Source of the DNA: Bradyrhizobium uaiense
GTDB lineage: Bacteria > Pseudomonadota > Alphaproteobacteria > Rhizobiales > Xanthobacteraceae
Direction of reading: 5' to 3'
NCBI RefSeq assembly: GCF_010811875.1
Contig: NZ_VKHP01000086.1
Coordinates: forward strand, 1-33,017
Length of the DNA: 33,017 nucleotides
Made by a program: the position numbers and the translations under genes. Numbering within the stretch: the first letter of the stretch is position 1; the number at the start of each line of letters is the position of its first letter. Under the pieces are notes generated by a model. The model ran no database searches. It was not told where the DNA came from and saw only the letters and a program-made list of their open reading frames with translations. Positions 15,213 through 22,785 of the stretch are shown piece by piece.

Positions 15213-16565
15213 ATGATGGGGCATCGGCAAGTCGAACAGGCTGCGTTGTTCTATGAGTTCTCGCTCGAGAAGCATATTCCCGCCGACCACCTGCTGAGGT
15301 CGGTCGACAGGTTCGTCGATCTGCAAGAGATCAGGCAGGACCTGGCGCCTTTCTACAGTAGCATCGGCCGACCTTCGATCGATCCCGAGCTGATGATCCG
15401 GATGCTCCTGATCGGTTACTGCTTCGGCATTCGATCAGAACGGCGCCTGTGCGATGAGGTTCATCTCAATTTAGCCTACCGGTGGTTCTGCCGGCTCGGC
15501 CTGGATGGGGCGGTGCCGGATCACTCGACGTTCTCCAAAAACAGGCATGGCCGCTTCCGGGAGAGTGATCTGTTCCGTCGTGTGTTCGAGAGCGTCTTGC
15601 GCCGCTGTATCCGGGAGCGGCTGGTCGGTGGGGACGGATTTGCAGTCGATGCGAGCCTGATCAAGGCGGATGCCAACCGGCAGAAGGGGATCGAAGGCGA
15701 CAAGGGACTTCCCCCGGAAGTCTTCGGCCGGGCGATCGATGAGTATCTGGCCGTCCTCGACGATGCCGCCTTCGGAGCAGCGACCGAGGTCACGCCGAAG
15801 TTCGTGTCGCCCTCCGATCCGGCGGCGCGCTGGACAGGGGCGCACGGCGGCCAGGCCTTCTTCGCCTACTCGACAAACTACCTGGTCGACATCGAGAACG
15901 CGATCATCGTCGATGTCGAGGCGACTACGGCCATCCGGCAAGCGGAGGTGCTGGCGGCCAAGCGCATGATTGAGCGCTCGCTGGAACGGTTCGATCTCTA
16001 TCCGAGCCGGCTTCTCGGCGACAGCGGCTATGGCTCGGCCGAGATGCTCGGCTGGTTGGTCCACGAGCATGGGATTGAGCCGCACGTTACAGTGTTCGAC
16101 AAGTCGGCCCGCACGGATGGGACCTTCTCGCGCCACGACTTCACCTACGACCACGCAGGTGACGTCTACCGCTGTCCCGACGGTAAGGTCCTCACCACGA
16201 CCGGAACGCTGGTGAACGACGGCGCCACGATGCTTTACGTCGCCAGCAAGCGCGATTGCGATCGGTGCCCCCTCAAGCCCCGCTGCTGCCCCAAGCAGGC
16301 GTCGCGGAAAGTACCGCGCTCGATCTACGAGGGCGCTCGCGACATGGCGCGCCAGATCGCAAGCTCGTGGGAGGGCCGCACTTCGCGCCGGCTCCGCAAG
16401 AAGATCGAGATGCTGTTTGCGCACCTCAAACGCATTCTCAAGCTCGACCGTTTGCGGTTACGAGGCCCAAACGGCGCGCGCGACGAGTTCACTCTCGCAG
16501 CCACCGCCCAGAACCTTCGCAAGATGGCCAAGCTGATCCCGATGCAACCCCTCAAGCCTGCATAA
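15213..16565 (+). CDS. IS1182-family DDE transposase
   Basis: A 450-residue transposase counted from ATG 15213; a TTG at 15195 would add six residues but has no ribosome site. The N-terminal region has the family's RPSIDPELMIRMLLIGYCFG and RRLCDEVHLNLAYRWFC segments. The catalytic triad is visible as Asp146 (FAVDASLIKADANR), Asp270 (LLGDSGYGS) and Glu399 (KKIEMLFAHLKRIL). A zinc-ribbon-like cysteine cluster (CDRCPLKPRCCP) lies between the second Asp and the Glu, typical of IS1182 relatives. No frameshift or internal stop is seen, so the enzyme should be active. The gene fills almost the whole element. Confidence 0.92.
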   Translation: MMGHRQVEQAALFYEFSLEKHIPADHLLRSVDRFVDLQEIRQDLAPFYSSIGRPSIDPELMIRMLLIGYCFGIRSERRLCDEVHLNLAYRWFCRLGLDGAVPDHSTFSKNRHGRFRESDLFRRVFESVLRRCIRERLVGGDGFAVDASLIKADANRQKGIEGDKGLPPEVFGRAIDEYLAVLDDAAFGAATEVTPKFVSPSDPAARWTGAHGGQAFFAYSTNYLVDIENAIIVDVEATTAIRQAEVLAAKRMIERSLERFDLYPSRLLGDSGYGSAEMLGWLVHEHGIEPHVTVFDKSARTDGTFSRHDFTYDHAGDVYRCPDGKVLTTTGTLVNDGATMLYVASKRDCDRCPLKPRCCPKQASRKVPRSIYEGARDMARQIASSWEGRTSRRLRKKIEMLFAHLKRILKLDRLRLRGPNGARDEFTLAATAQNLRKMAKLIPMQPLKPA

Positions 16566-16619
16566 AAAGGCCGATACAGCCGTTCGGCCGCATCGGCGCT
16601 GGCGCCAATACATCGGACT

Positions 16620-16642
16620 ACTGCCGCCTTTTTCAACGGAAT
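16620..16642 (-). repeat. Right terminal inverted repeat of the IS1182-family element
   Basis: Its complement begins ATTCCGTTGAAAAAG and matches the left end at 20 of 23 positions. The last base of the element is 16642. Confidence 0.8.
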
Positions 16643-16655
16643 CGAGAGAAAGCGG
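16643..16655 (+). repeat. Right 6-bp target duplication plus right half of target hairpin
   Basis: CGAGAG (16643-16648) repeats the six bases at the left tip, and AAAGCGG (16649-16655) is the exact complement of the CCGCTTT left of the element. Confidence 0.75.
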
Positions 16656-17117
16656 ATGGAGTTTGAGGGTAACCCTTTCGTTACGGATCGTTTGGTCAAA
16701 GCGACCTAAACCACTACCCTCTGGCAATCTCTTGAGATTGTTGGTATTCTTTCGATCGAATTGGTCGCGGGGCCCGCAACAAACGCATCTTAGAAGTCTC
16801 CCGTTTGTGGTTTCCGTGCTTCCGGGAGCCAGGTGACGATGCGTCCCGAGCAGTGGACGAGCGTTCCCGCCAAGGTTTGTTCACGATCGTTCACTTGAAG
16901 CCGAACCAATTCAGCACAACGGCCTTGGCCTGAGCCAGGCGTGCATGAGGACTGATCATTGGTACCCTGACCGGGGACTTGCCGACGCAACTAATCGCCC
17001 CGAGGATGGTCTCGAGCGCTTCGATGCTACCGTCCATTTGTTCACGGTCGCTCACGCAATCGCTGAGATTTCTTGCCACGATTCTCGAGGAGAACCTCGG
17101 TTGATGAGCCTAACGGA
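16656..17117. other. Intergenic region with two small overlapping minus-strand ORFs
   Basis: No recognised gene. On the minus strand a 62-codon frame (17079 down to 16891, GTG start) ends in VVLNWFGFK with a TGA that overlaps a GTG at 16894; the second frame (34 codons) ends at 16790. Residue 9 of the first and residue 1 of the second begin almost the same sequence, VSDREQ and VNDREQ, from a 19-base repeat (17037-17055 and 16876-16894) that matches at 16 positions. Neither frame has a clear ribosome site. They may be remnants of a partly duplicated gene. Confidence 0.3.
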
Positions 17118-17888
17118 TCAGCCGAGCGCACAGCTCAATCGGCGTATTTCTGTCGCGGATATTGCCTCGGTCGCCTCATCGAGGACGATGCGCTCGATCG
17201 TGTATCCAACGTCGCGGCCGTAGAAGACGTGCGTAATATTGGGTAGCGGCACGACGACGAACTTCCCTGCGTAAGCTGAGAGTACCGCCTCGATGCGCTG
17301 TCTCACCGCAAAATAGGGCAACGGGTTGCTGGCATTGTTGCCGTGTGTATCCCGCACTGCAATGCAGATCTGGCCAACGCGGCGTAGTCCCTCTTCGATC
17401 AGTCGCTTGTGGCCAGCGTGAAACGGTTGGTAACGACCGACAAATAGTGCAGTTGGTTTTTGTGGATCAAATGCGGGCCGAAGCTCGCTCAAGGCCTTCT
17501 CTGCCCAACTTTGCGGGCTGCCGTGCTCTGTGACCCGAAGATCAAATCTTTCAGGCGCAACAAACAAGCGATTTGTGTCTTCAAAGCGCCCTTGTCGGAT
17601 TCGATCGACCCAAATGAGATAGGCATCACCAAATGCCGCTCGGGTGTCGGGGGTCGGACAAATGAAATCGGCTATGGCCGTGCCACCGGCCTCTAGAACC
17701 CGATCGCACATCCACCCCATGCGCCGCGCGTGCTCGATGCGATCTGAGTGGCTGAAGCCAAGGTCGGGTGAGAGATTTTCGCGGACCGCATCGGCGTTGA
17801 AGACGACAGCGTTCAACAGCGGCGCAAGCGCCGCAGCCAGCGCGGTTTTTCCTGCGCCTGGCAAACCCATTATGAGAATCTTTCTCAT
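17118..17888 (-). CDS. APS-kinase-like / HxGH nucleotidyltransferase fusion
   Basis: A 256-residue two-domain protein. Residues 1-130 form a P-loop kinase with GLPGAGKT (8-15) and NADAVRENLSPDLGFS followed by DRIEHARRM, which copies the adenylylsulfate kinase signature (DNxRxxLxxDLGFS-xxDRxExxRR). Residues 145-256 form a nucleotidyltransferase of the HIGH superfamily, with GRYQPFHAGH (HxGH at 157-160) and ISATEIRR (243-250) as in NMN adenylyltransferases. The layout mirrors NadR (NMNAT plus ribosylnicotinamide kinase) in reverse order, so NAD salvage is one option; sulfate activation is another, though no ATP sulfurylase, cysH or cysN is near. It starts at ATG 17888 after AGGGGA. It is separated from the next gene upstream by 115 bases and may be its own unit. 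Confidence 0.8.
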   Translation of the reverse strand: MRKILIMGLPGAGKTALAAALAPLLNAVVFNADAVRENLSPDLGFSHSDRIEHARRMGWMCDRVLEAGGTAIADFICPTPDTRAAFGDAYLIWVDRIRQGRFEDTNRLFVAPERFDLRVTEHGSPQSWAEKALSELRPAFDPQKPTALFVGRYQPFHAGHKRLIEEGLRRVGQICIAVRDTHGNNASNPLPYFAVRQRIEAVLSAYAGKFVVVPLPNITHVFYGRDVGYTIERIVLDEATEAISATEIRRLSCALG

Positions 17889-18003
17889 GGATTTTCCCCT
17901 AGGTGCTGAGATGCATCCTATGGCCGACTCGGCAGCGGCGAGATTCGGGCAGCTGCATCAGAAAAATCGCAACCTCAATACACTGCGTGGGTTGGCCTGC
18001 ATT

Positions 18004-18264
18004 CTACTCGAACTTCAAGTCATCTTGTTCAATCAGCTGAACGGGTACGGCCACCTTACTTCCGTCCGGCCGATTGATCTCGACTTTCTTGGGAATCGCA
18101 GCTCGTGCCGACGGATCCTTTTGTTTGCTGTCTAGGTACACAAACAAGGTAGCGCCCTCGGATTGCGAAGCCGTTCCGATCCCAAGACCGGTCACGCACG
18201 GTAGCTTTATCAGCTGTTCCGAGACCGTATCGAGCGCAACTTTGGCGTCATCTTCGGTCGGCAT
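18004..18264 (-). CDS. Small protein resembling the N-terminal domain of the neighbouring peptidase
   Basis: An 86-residue protein starting at ATG 18264, six bases after the peptidase stop. Its order of features, LPCVTGLGIG, then a strand ending LFVYLDSKQ, then IPKKVEINRPDGSKVAVPVQ, parallels the first 110 residues of the upstream peptidase (SRVVGFGIG, LALKIYVTEKLP, VPPEVNIPDIAKGLPTDVEA). It therefore looks like a stand-alone copy of that domain without the protease. No signal peptide is seen. Possible roles are inhibitor, adaptor or assembly partner of the peptidase; this is inference from similarity and position. Confidence 0.65.
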   Translation of the reverse strand: MPTEDDAKVALDTVSEQLIKLPCVTGLGIGTASQSEGATLFVYLDSKQKDPSARAAIPKKVEINRPDGSKVAVPVQLIEQDDLKFE

Positions 18265-18270
18265 TTGAGC

Positions 18271-19278
18271 CTACTGTGTTCGTAACTCAATCGCGAGCGC
18301 GTCCAATACAAATTGAATCGGGCTAAATACGCTGACCGAGTCGCTGCCTACGAAATGAAGTCCAACCGCCTTTCCATTCATGTCACACACGAGCGAACCG
18401 GAGTCGCCACCGTCGGTATAGCGGCTGCACCTCACCTGATCGCGGAATCCGAGCGGCGTCCGCTCGCCGTTGGCGGCTGGGTTCGGATAGGGTATTTTGA
18501 ATCGGAAATTGATGTCGAGAATCGTCCCGATCGTGTGATCGGTCGTGCGCCCAGTCTTCTGAACCTGCATACCCCGCTGGAGCGAAGCGTTGATCCCAGT
18601 CACCATACCGATTTGGGCGATAGCGGGCGAGATCGCAATCCCCTGCTGAACTTTGGCAACCGCGGCATCACAGGTATTGGGAAAGCCGGACCCGAAGTCG
18701 AATGGCGAGAACTTCACGAGGGTCGCGACTGCGTCCGCGCCGCCTCCGCCGTCATCACGACCTGGCTGGATGATGGCATCGCCGACCGGCGCAAGGCCGT
18801 AGCGCGCCAGGATATGGCTGTTGCTAAGGATCAAATCATCGCCTCCGCCACGAGGCGTAGCTATGCAGCCGAGAGTTCCGGTATTCTCCTCAATGTTGCC
18901 GATGCTGTAGCCTGGAATGAGTGGGCGCTCCTTCAGCGCCAACAACTCCTCTTTGAGAATGCCGATAGCCTCTACGTCAGTGGGCAGTCCTTTAGCAATG
19001 TCCGGAATATTGACTTCTGGTGGGACGCGCTCCGCATCTTCAATACGGTATAATGGCAGCTTCTCGGTGACATAGATCTTCAAGGCGAGCGTGCCGCTCT
19101 TTTTTCCCTTGGTTACCTTTTCTCCAATTCCAAAGCCAACAACGCGCGATGCGCTCGTCCACGCTCGGGCGGTCCGGACGATGTGTGTAGCGTCGGGCGA
19201 GAGCCCCTCAGGCAGCAGCACGTCGTCTACGCTCAGCAATTCAAGCGCATCGCGGAACGGCTTTTCGTCTATCACCAT
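18271..19278 (-). CDS. Nal1-like trypsin-fold serine peptidase
   Basis: A 335-residue protein with a chymotrypsin-type catalytic triad: His155 in LILSNSHILA, Asp204 in NTCDAAVAKV and Ser293 in GGDSGSLV. The SNSH, CDxAxA and GGDSG contexts are those of the Nal1-like putative peptidase group found in plants and bacteria. The first 110 residues are a distinct domain with VVGFGIGEK and a conserved proline-rich strand, which I take to be the domain copied in the small downstream gene. No signal peptide is present, so a cytoplasmic location is likely. ATG 19278 is preferred to GTG 19281 because GGAG lies six bases before it. Target proteins are unknown. Confidence 0.85.
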   Translation of the reverse strand: MVIDEKPFRDALELLSVDDVLLPEGLSPDATHIVRTARAWTSASRVVGFGIGEKVTKGKKSGTLALKIYVTEKLPLYRIEDAERVPPEVNIPDIAKGLPTDVEAIGILKEELLALKERPLIPGYSIGNIEENTGTLGCIATPRGGGDDLILSNSHILARYGLAPVGDAIIQPGRDDGGGGADAVATLVKFSPFDFGSGFPNTCDAAVAKVQQGIAISPAIAQIGMVTGINASLQRGMQVQKTGRTTDHTIGTILDINFRFKIPYPNPAANGERTPLGFRDQVRCSRYTDGGDSGSLVCDMNGKAVGLHFVGSDSVSVFSPIQFVLDALAIELRTQ

Positions 19279-19345
19279 CACGGACTCCTATCGAGTCAGC
19301 CTCTCGGCAGGGGTTGTTGATAAAGGGGGGCGGTCTCTCGTCGTG

Positions 19346-20104
19346 CTATCCGGACAAAGGTACGCGTGGCACATGGATCGGGGTGCGGAAGGCTTCGTGA
19401 TACCCGAGATCGCGGTAAACCGTCTCGGCAATGCTCCCAGCCATAACCTGAAGCGTCGCCGTTGAGATCTCTCGCCCGATGGCATCGGCCTCCGACACTC
19501 TGACCAGGGTGGTGCACACGCCGAGCCTCCGATGTTCGGGCAGTGTCGCAATAGCATAGAGCCCTATGAGCGAGTCGCTGTAGATGCTGATGAGGGTTCC
19601 GACAGGATCCGAGCCGTCATACGCGAGCAAAAACCGTTGCAGCGGGTTGCTCTGATTCTCTTGCGCCTTGCGGCTCATAAATGCGTGCCACCAGGCAAAC
19701 TCGGGATGCACCGGTCCGAGAAAGCCGCGTGCCTGCACGTCGGCGAACACCGCTATGTCATCAGCCGTCTGCACCCGCCGAACACTGAAATGCGAAGGGG
19801 TCAGCTTCTGCGGCCGCGGCGCCTGGAGATTGCGTACCATGAAGATCATCTCGGCGCTTGGCGTCAGTTCAAGGCTTGGTATCAAGGATGCCCAAGCGTC
19901 GTTCCACGGCACTGTTCGCACTGACCGGCCGCCGATCATAGTCGGAGTCAGCGGTCGGCCCGTCGCAAACACCGTGGAAAAGCCCGGTGCCTCGCTGGTG
20001 ACAACGGCATTGCCTTCGACCATCTCCACCGTTCCACGATGCGAGGCCAGGAAGGCCAAGTGGTTGTCTAAGAGGACGCGGAACTCGTCAGGCGCAGGAG
20101 CCAT
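19346..20104 (-). CDS. GNAT-family N-acetyltransferase
   Basis: A 252-residue protein whose C-terminal half (about 105-245) has the GNAT layout: a strand with SVRRVQTADDIAVF, a central strand GLYAIATLPEHRRLGVC followed by the acetyl-CoA-binding helix, and the late segment ETVYRDLGYHEAF (the usual YxxxGF region). The N-terminal 100 residues form a second domain as in two-domain acyltransferases of this type. It starts at ATG 20104 with AAGGAA eight bases upstream. It lies 115 bases after the next GNAT gene, so it may be the last gene of the long cluster or independent. The substrate cannot be read from the sequence. Confidence 0.75.
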   Translation of the reverse strand: MAPAPDEFRVLLDNHLAFLASHRGTVEMVEGNAVVTSEAPGFSTVFATGRPLTPTMIGGRSVRTVPWNDAWASLIPSLELTPSAEMIFMVRNLQAPRPQKLTPSHFSVRRVQTADDIAVFADVQARGFLGPVHPEFAWWHAFMSRKAQENQSNPLQRFLLAYDGSDPVGTLISIYSDSLIGLYAIATLPEHRRLGVCTTLVRVSEADAIGREISTATLQVMAGSIAETVYRDLGYHEAFRTPIHVPRVPLSG

Positions 20105-20219
20105 CTTGTCGTTTCCTTAGTCGGTTTAGTCACGCTGGAGCGTGTCGCGGCACGGGCACCGGGGTCTTTGCAGCGCTCTCCGACACAGGTTGGCCTGACC
20201 CTCGGCAACCAACCGTGCA

Positions 20220-20819
20220 TCAAGTCGTGTCACGTTGCGGATCGCTGATGCAAAGCCGGCGGGAGCTCCCCTTGCAGGCGATTGAGCGAAATCCCGCCGC
20301 CGCAAACATCGCGGGTACGCCGGTCCACACGAACGGCCCTGGCATTTTCTGTCCTCGGTTGACGTTGGCCGGATAGCCTTCAACACAGACCGCGCCGCGA
20401 ACGAACGCGAAATCGCGAGCCGCCTCGAGCAGCTGCGTTCCAAGTCCAAAGCCGCGCCATTTCGGCTGAATGTAAAAGCATACGATTGACCAGGTTCCCG
20501 GCGGCCGCTCGCGTTGCAGGGCGCGAACGCGCCGCAGCCGCGGAAACTCCTCACAAGGTCCGACGCACACCCATCCGATCGGTACGCGTCGTGCGAACGC
20601 AAGCAGGCCGCTGGCTCGGCCGGTCGAGACAAGGGAACGAAAGCGCCGCCGAGCTTGCTGCCCGCGCAACGCATCCCAGCTTTGTCCACCCTTCTCGACC
20701 CGCCAATACATGCACCAGCAGCCCCCGCACGCTCCGCGCGGACCGAACAGCCTCTCAATCGACGCCCAATCCTTCGGCTTTAGAGGTCGTATGGTAATTT
20801 CGGGCGCTGTTGTCGACAT
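20220..20819 (-). CDS. GNAT-family acetyltransferase with Cys-rich start
   Basis: A 199-residue protein from ATG 20819, with a GAGG site about eight bases upstream. A TTG at 20846 would overlap the upstream stop but has no ribosome site. ITIRPLKPKDW opens the GNAT fold; GACGGCWCMYWR is the cysteine-rich loop seen in one GNAT subgroup; QPKWRGFGLGTQLLEAA is the acetyl-CoA pyrophosphate loop (R-x-x-G-x-G). It starts 23 bases after the phosphohydrolase-like gene, so it is probably co-transcribed with the biosynthetic cluster, where acylation of an amine would fit as a tailoring or self-protection step. Confidence 0.8.
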   Translation of the reverse strand: MSTTAPEITIRPLKPKDWASIERLFGPRGACGGCWCMYWRVEKGGQSWDALRGQQARRRFRSLVSTGRASGLLAFARRVPIGWVCVGPCEEFPRLRRVRALQRERPPGTWSIVCFYIQPKWRGFGLGTQLLEAARDFAFVRGAVCVEGYPANVNRGQKMPGPFVWTGVPAMFAAAGFRSIACKGSSRRLCISDPQRDTT

Positions 20820-20842
20820 CTGAGGCGCCTCAGAACCGAGAT

Positions 20843-21769
20843 TCAAAGATAGCCAAGCCGCTTGAGGCGGCCCAGCACTGTTGCTTCGAGTTCATTTTCG
20901 CAGCTGGTTCGGCTGCCAGACCGTGGGCTCGGTCCCTCGACAAAGAATACCTCAAAAACCTTTTCGTGTATCACCGGTCCGTGACCAAAATAGCCCCCCT
21001 CACCGAATAGTTCGCCGTGATCGGAGGTGACCATAAACCAGGTGTCCGGCGGCGCGACGTTGATAAGCTCGCCGATCGCGCCGTCGAGATGCTCGATACA
21101 GCGAACCTGTTTTTGCCAGAGCGGCCGGAGCCGCTCGACGTCGAAGCTTGCTGTCGCGCCATCACCGGCCGATGCCTGCGCGCCTTTCAGGAAGTCATCC
21201 AAACCGCGCCAGACGCCGTGCACTCCCGGAATGTGCGGCAAGTCGCCGCCGTCTTCGCCAGGCAAGGCATAGGGATAGTGTGTCTCCCCGGTATTGATGA
21301 AGATGAATCGAGGGGTGCCGTCGAAACTTAACCGGCCGATGATGGCGCGAAGGTCGTTGTGAACCGGCATGAGCTCGAAGACATCGAAATGGTGCGCGAT
21401 GAGGGTCCTGGGGTTAAGCACCGGCATCGACACATAGGCTTCGGTTCGATAGCCCAGCTTTTTGAGGAACGAGGGCAACGAAAGGGTTGGCGCGAAATCC
21501 GCAAATGTGAGCGCCATGTCTCGAGGGCCACCAATACGTGTCTGCCACAGGGAGAGATCGCGGCGATGCGCTTCCGACGACAGCACGCCGGGCTCGTTGG
21601 AATGCGGCGGCAAGCCCATTAAGAAGGCATGATGGCTGGGCGCAGTCCAACTCGCATAGCTGTAGCGTCGCTGGGATGCGCCTATGCGGTCGATGGCTGG
21701 CGTGCGCGCGGCTTCGAACGAGTCGTAGCGAGCGCTGTCGAAGACCACCCAGACAATGTGGTTCAGCAT
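20843..21769 (-). CDS. Alkaline-phosphatase-superfamily hydrolase (sulfatase-like, Thr in nucleophile position)
   Basis: A 308-residue protein with the metal-binding frame of the superfamily: Asp11 in WVVFDSARYDS, Asp250-His251 in TSDHGELFGEGG, and His263 in FGHG. In the place of the sulfatase CxPSR motif it has WTAPSHHAFLMG, so the likely nucleophile is Thr42, which cannot become formylglycine. That points to a phosphohydrolase or phosphotransferase rather than a true sulfatase. It is short (typical sulfatases are 450 or more residues) and has no signal peptide, so it should act on a cytoplasmic substrate, for example removing phosphate from a sugar-derived intermediate. The start ATG 21769 overlaps the upstream BtrH-like stop by seven bases, showing tight coupling. 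Confidence 0.8.
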   Translation of the reverse strand: MLNHIVWVVFDSARYDSFEAARTPAIDRIGASQRRYSYASWTAPSHHAFLMGLPPHSNEPGVLSSEAHRRDLSLWQTRIGGPRDMALTFADFAPTLSLPSFLKKLGYRTEAYVSMPVLNPRTLIAHHFDVFELMPVHNDLRAIIGRLSFDGTPRFIFINTGETHYPYALPGEDGGDLPHIPGVHGVWRGLDDFLKGAQASAGDGATASFDVERLRPLWQKQVRCIEHLDGAIGELINVAPPDTWFMVTSDHGELFGEGGYFGHGPVIHEKVFEVFFVEGPSPRSGSRTSCENELEATVLGRLKRLGYL

Positions 21770-22785
21770 GACGCCTCCTTCGTGCCCGATCCGAACCCGT
21801 GCTCGAGCGGGCAGAATTCGCAGATAAAGTTGATAAAACGTTGCTCGCGGCGGTGCGCCTCGCGCAGCGCGCGGTCAACAATCGGCGCATATTCCGGCCG
21901 ATCGAAGCCGATCGACTTGATCAGTACGTCGCGAGCAAATCCGAGGGCCCCAAGGTGCAGTGCCCAGTACTCCGTTTCCGCCGCGAACAGCGAATCGCCC
22001 ATCAGCTGCGCGGTTCGACGCAGCAGGGCGAGCACATGAGCCCGCATCCCGATCTCGGCACGAAGATGCAGGGCGGCGGCACGACGAACTCGTTTTTCGC
22101 GAGAAGAGCTTGCCCTCGCCCCCGTTACCGCGGCGCGGAATTGCTCGAGTCCATCGGCGCTTGACGTTCTGGCTGCCTCATGCGCCAGTGCCGCAACGGC
22201 CGCCGATGCTCCGTCGAGCGCGTAGCTCGGCGCAACCGCTGAGAGCGCCAAGGTCCACCAACGGCGCTTCAGCGCGATGCCGGCATAGAGCGGCTCGAGG
22301 ATATGATCCTCCGGCACGTCGGATTGTCGCGCGCGATCCAGGGCAGCGATCGGAAGCGGTCCGGCATAAGCCGGCAGCCATGGATCGATCACATCGACTG
22401 TGCCTGCCGTCCGGTCAATTCGCGAGGCCACGACGGTTCGGGCGCTGTGTACCTTGCGATAGGCCGGACGGTACGGCAGCTCGTGGCTGTCGACAGCGAG
22501 CACGACTGGCTGTCCCAGCTCCAGGCGCTGGTAGGCGAGATCAGTCGGATCGGACTCGGAGGCCACGAGCTCTACTCCCGCGAATGCGGCGACCCGTTCC
22601 GCCACCAATGGCCAGCCGGACGGTAGGTCGAATTCGGCAATTGCCGCCCGCTCCGGGTCAAAGCGATTGAACGACCAGACGCTCGCCAGCATGAACGCGC
22701 TCGGAACCCCAAGAAGATCGTCGAGAATTGTCTGCAGATTTGCCAGCGCGCTCGGCACCAAGATCGGCACAACCCGGTCAAGCAT
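21763..22785 (-). CDS. BtrH-like protein (butirosin biosynthesis H, N-terminal domain)
   Basis: A 340-residue protein with the BtrH_N pattern. Its core GQPVVLAVDSHELPYRPAYR, then KVHSARTVVASRID and VDVIDPWLP, matches the family segment xVDxxxLPYxPxYxxxHxxHxVxVxGxD, xVxVxDPW. BtrH transfers an aminoacyl group from an acyl carrier protein to the aminoglycoside ribostamycin. His113 and Asp134 are placed like its catalytic His and Asp, but the N-terminal position that often holds Cys (HCxSSALxNLL) reads VPSALANLQTILD here, so the usual nucleophile is not obvious. The C-terminal half (about 185-330) is helical. ATG 22785 overlaps the previous stop by eight bases. The domain points to acyl or aminoacyl transfer in a natural-product pathway; no carrier protein is visible in the window. 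Confidence 0.75.
   Translation of the reverse strand: MLDRVVPILVPSALANLQTILDDLLGVPSAFMLASVWSFNRFDPERAAIAEFDLPSGWPLVAERVAAFAGVELVASESDPTDLAYQRLELGQPVVLAVDSHELPYRPAYRKVHSARTVVASRIDRTAGTVDVIDPWLPAYAGPLPIAALDRARQSDVPEDHILEPLYAGIALKRRWWTLALSAVAPSYALDGASAAVAALAHEAARTSSADGLEQFRAAVTGARASSSREKRVRRAAALHLRAEIGMRAHVLALLRRTAQLMGDSLFAAETEYWALHLGALGFARDVLIKSIGFDRPEYAPIVDRALREAHRREQRFINFICEFCPLEHGFGSGTKEASC

Larger units (their letters stand above)
15136..16642 (+). mobile_element. Complete IS1182-family insertion sequence, about 1.5 kb
   Basis: The element is 1,507 bases, bounded by 23-base inverted repeats (15136-15158 and the complement of 16620-16642) that match at 20 of 23 positions. The shared core is CGTTGAAAAAG, and CGGC follows one base further in. 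It carries one full-length transposase gene and is flanked by a CGAGAG direct repeat. The intact reading frame, well-matched ends and exact target duplication indicate a recent, possibly still mobile insertion. Family placement comes from the transposase sequence. Confidence 0.85.

Noticed and set aside
15471..16424. 317-codon minus-strand frame opposite the transposase
   Set aside because: The plus strand carries an intact DDE transposase; the antisense frame has no recognisable domain.
16643..17117. CRISPR-like repeats
   Set aside because: Only two imperfect 19-base copies 161 bases apart, part of similar coding frames; no array is present anywhere in the window.
20130..20144. Small inverted repeat CACGC-TGGA-GCGTG as a terminator between the two GNAT genes
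   Set aside because: Only five base pairs and no U tract; too weak to support a terminator.
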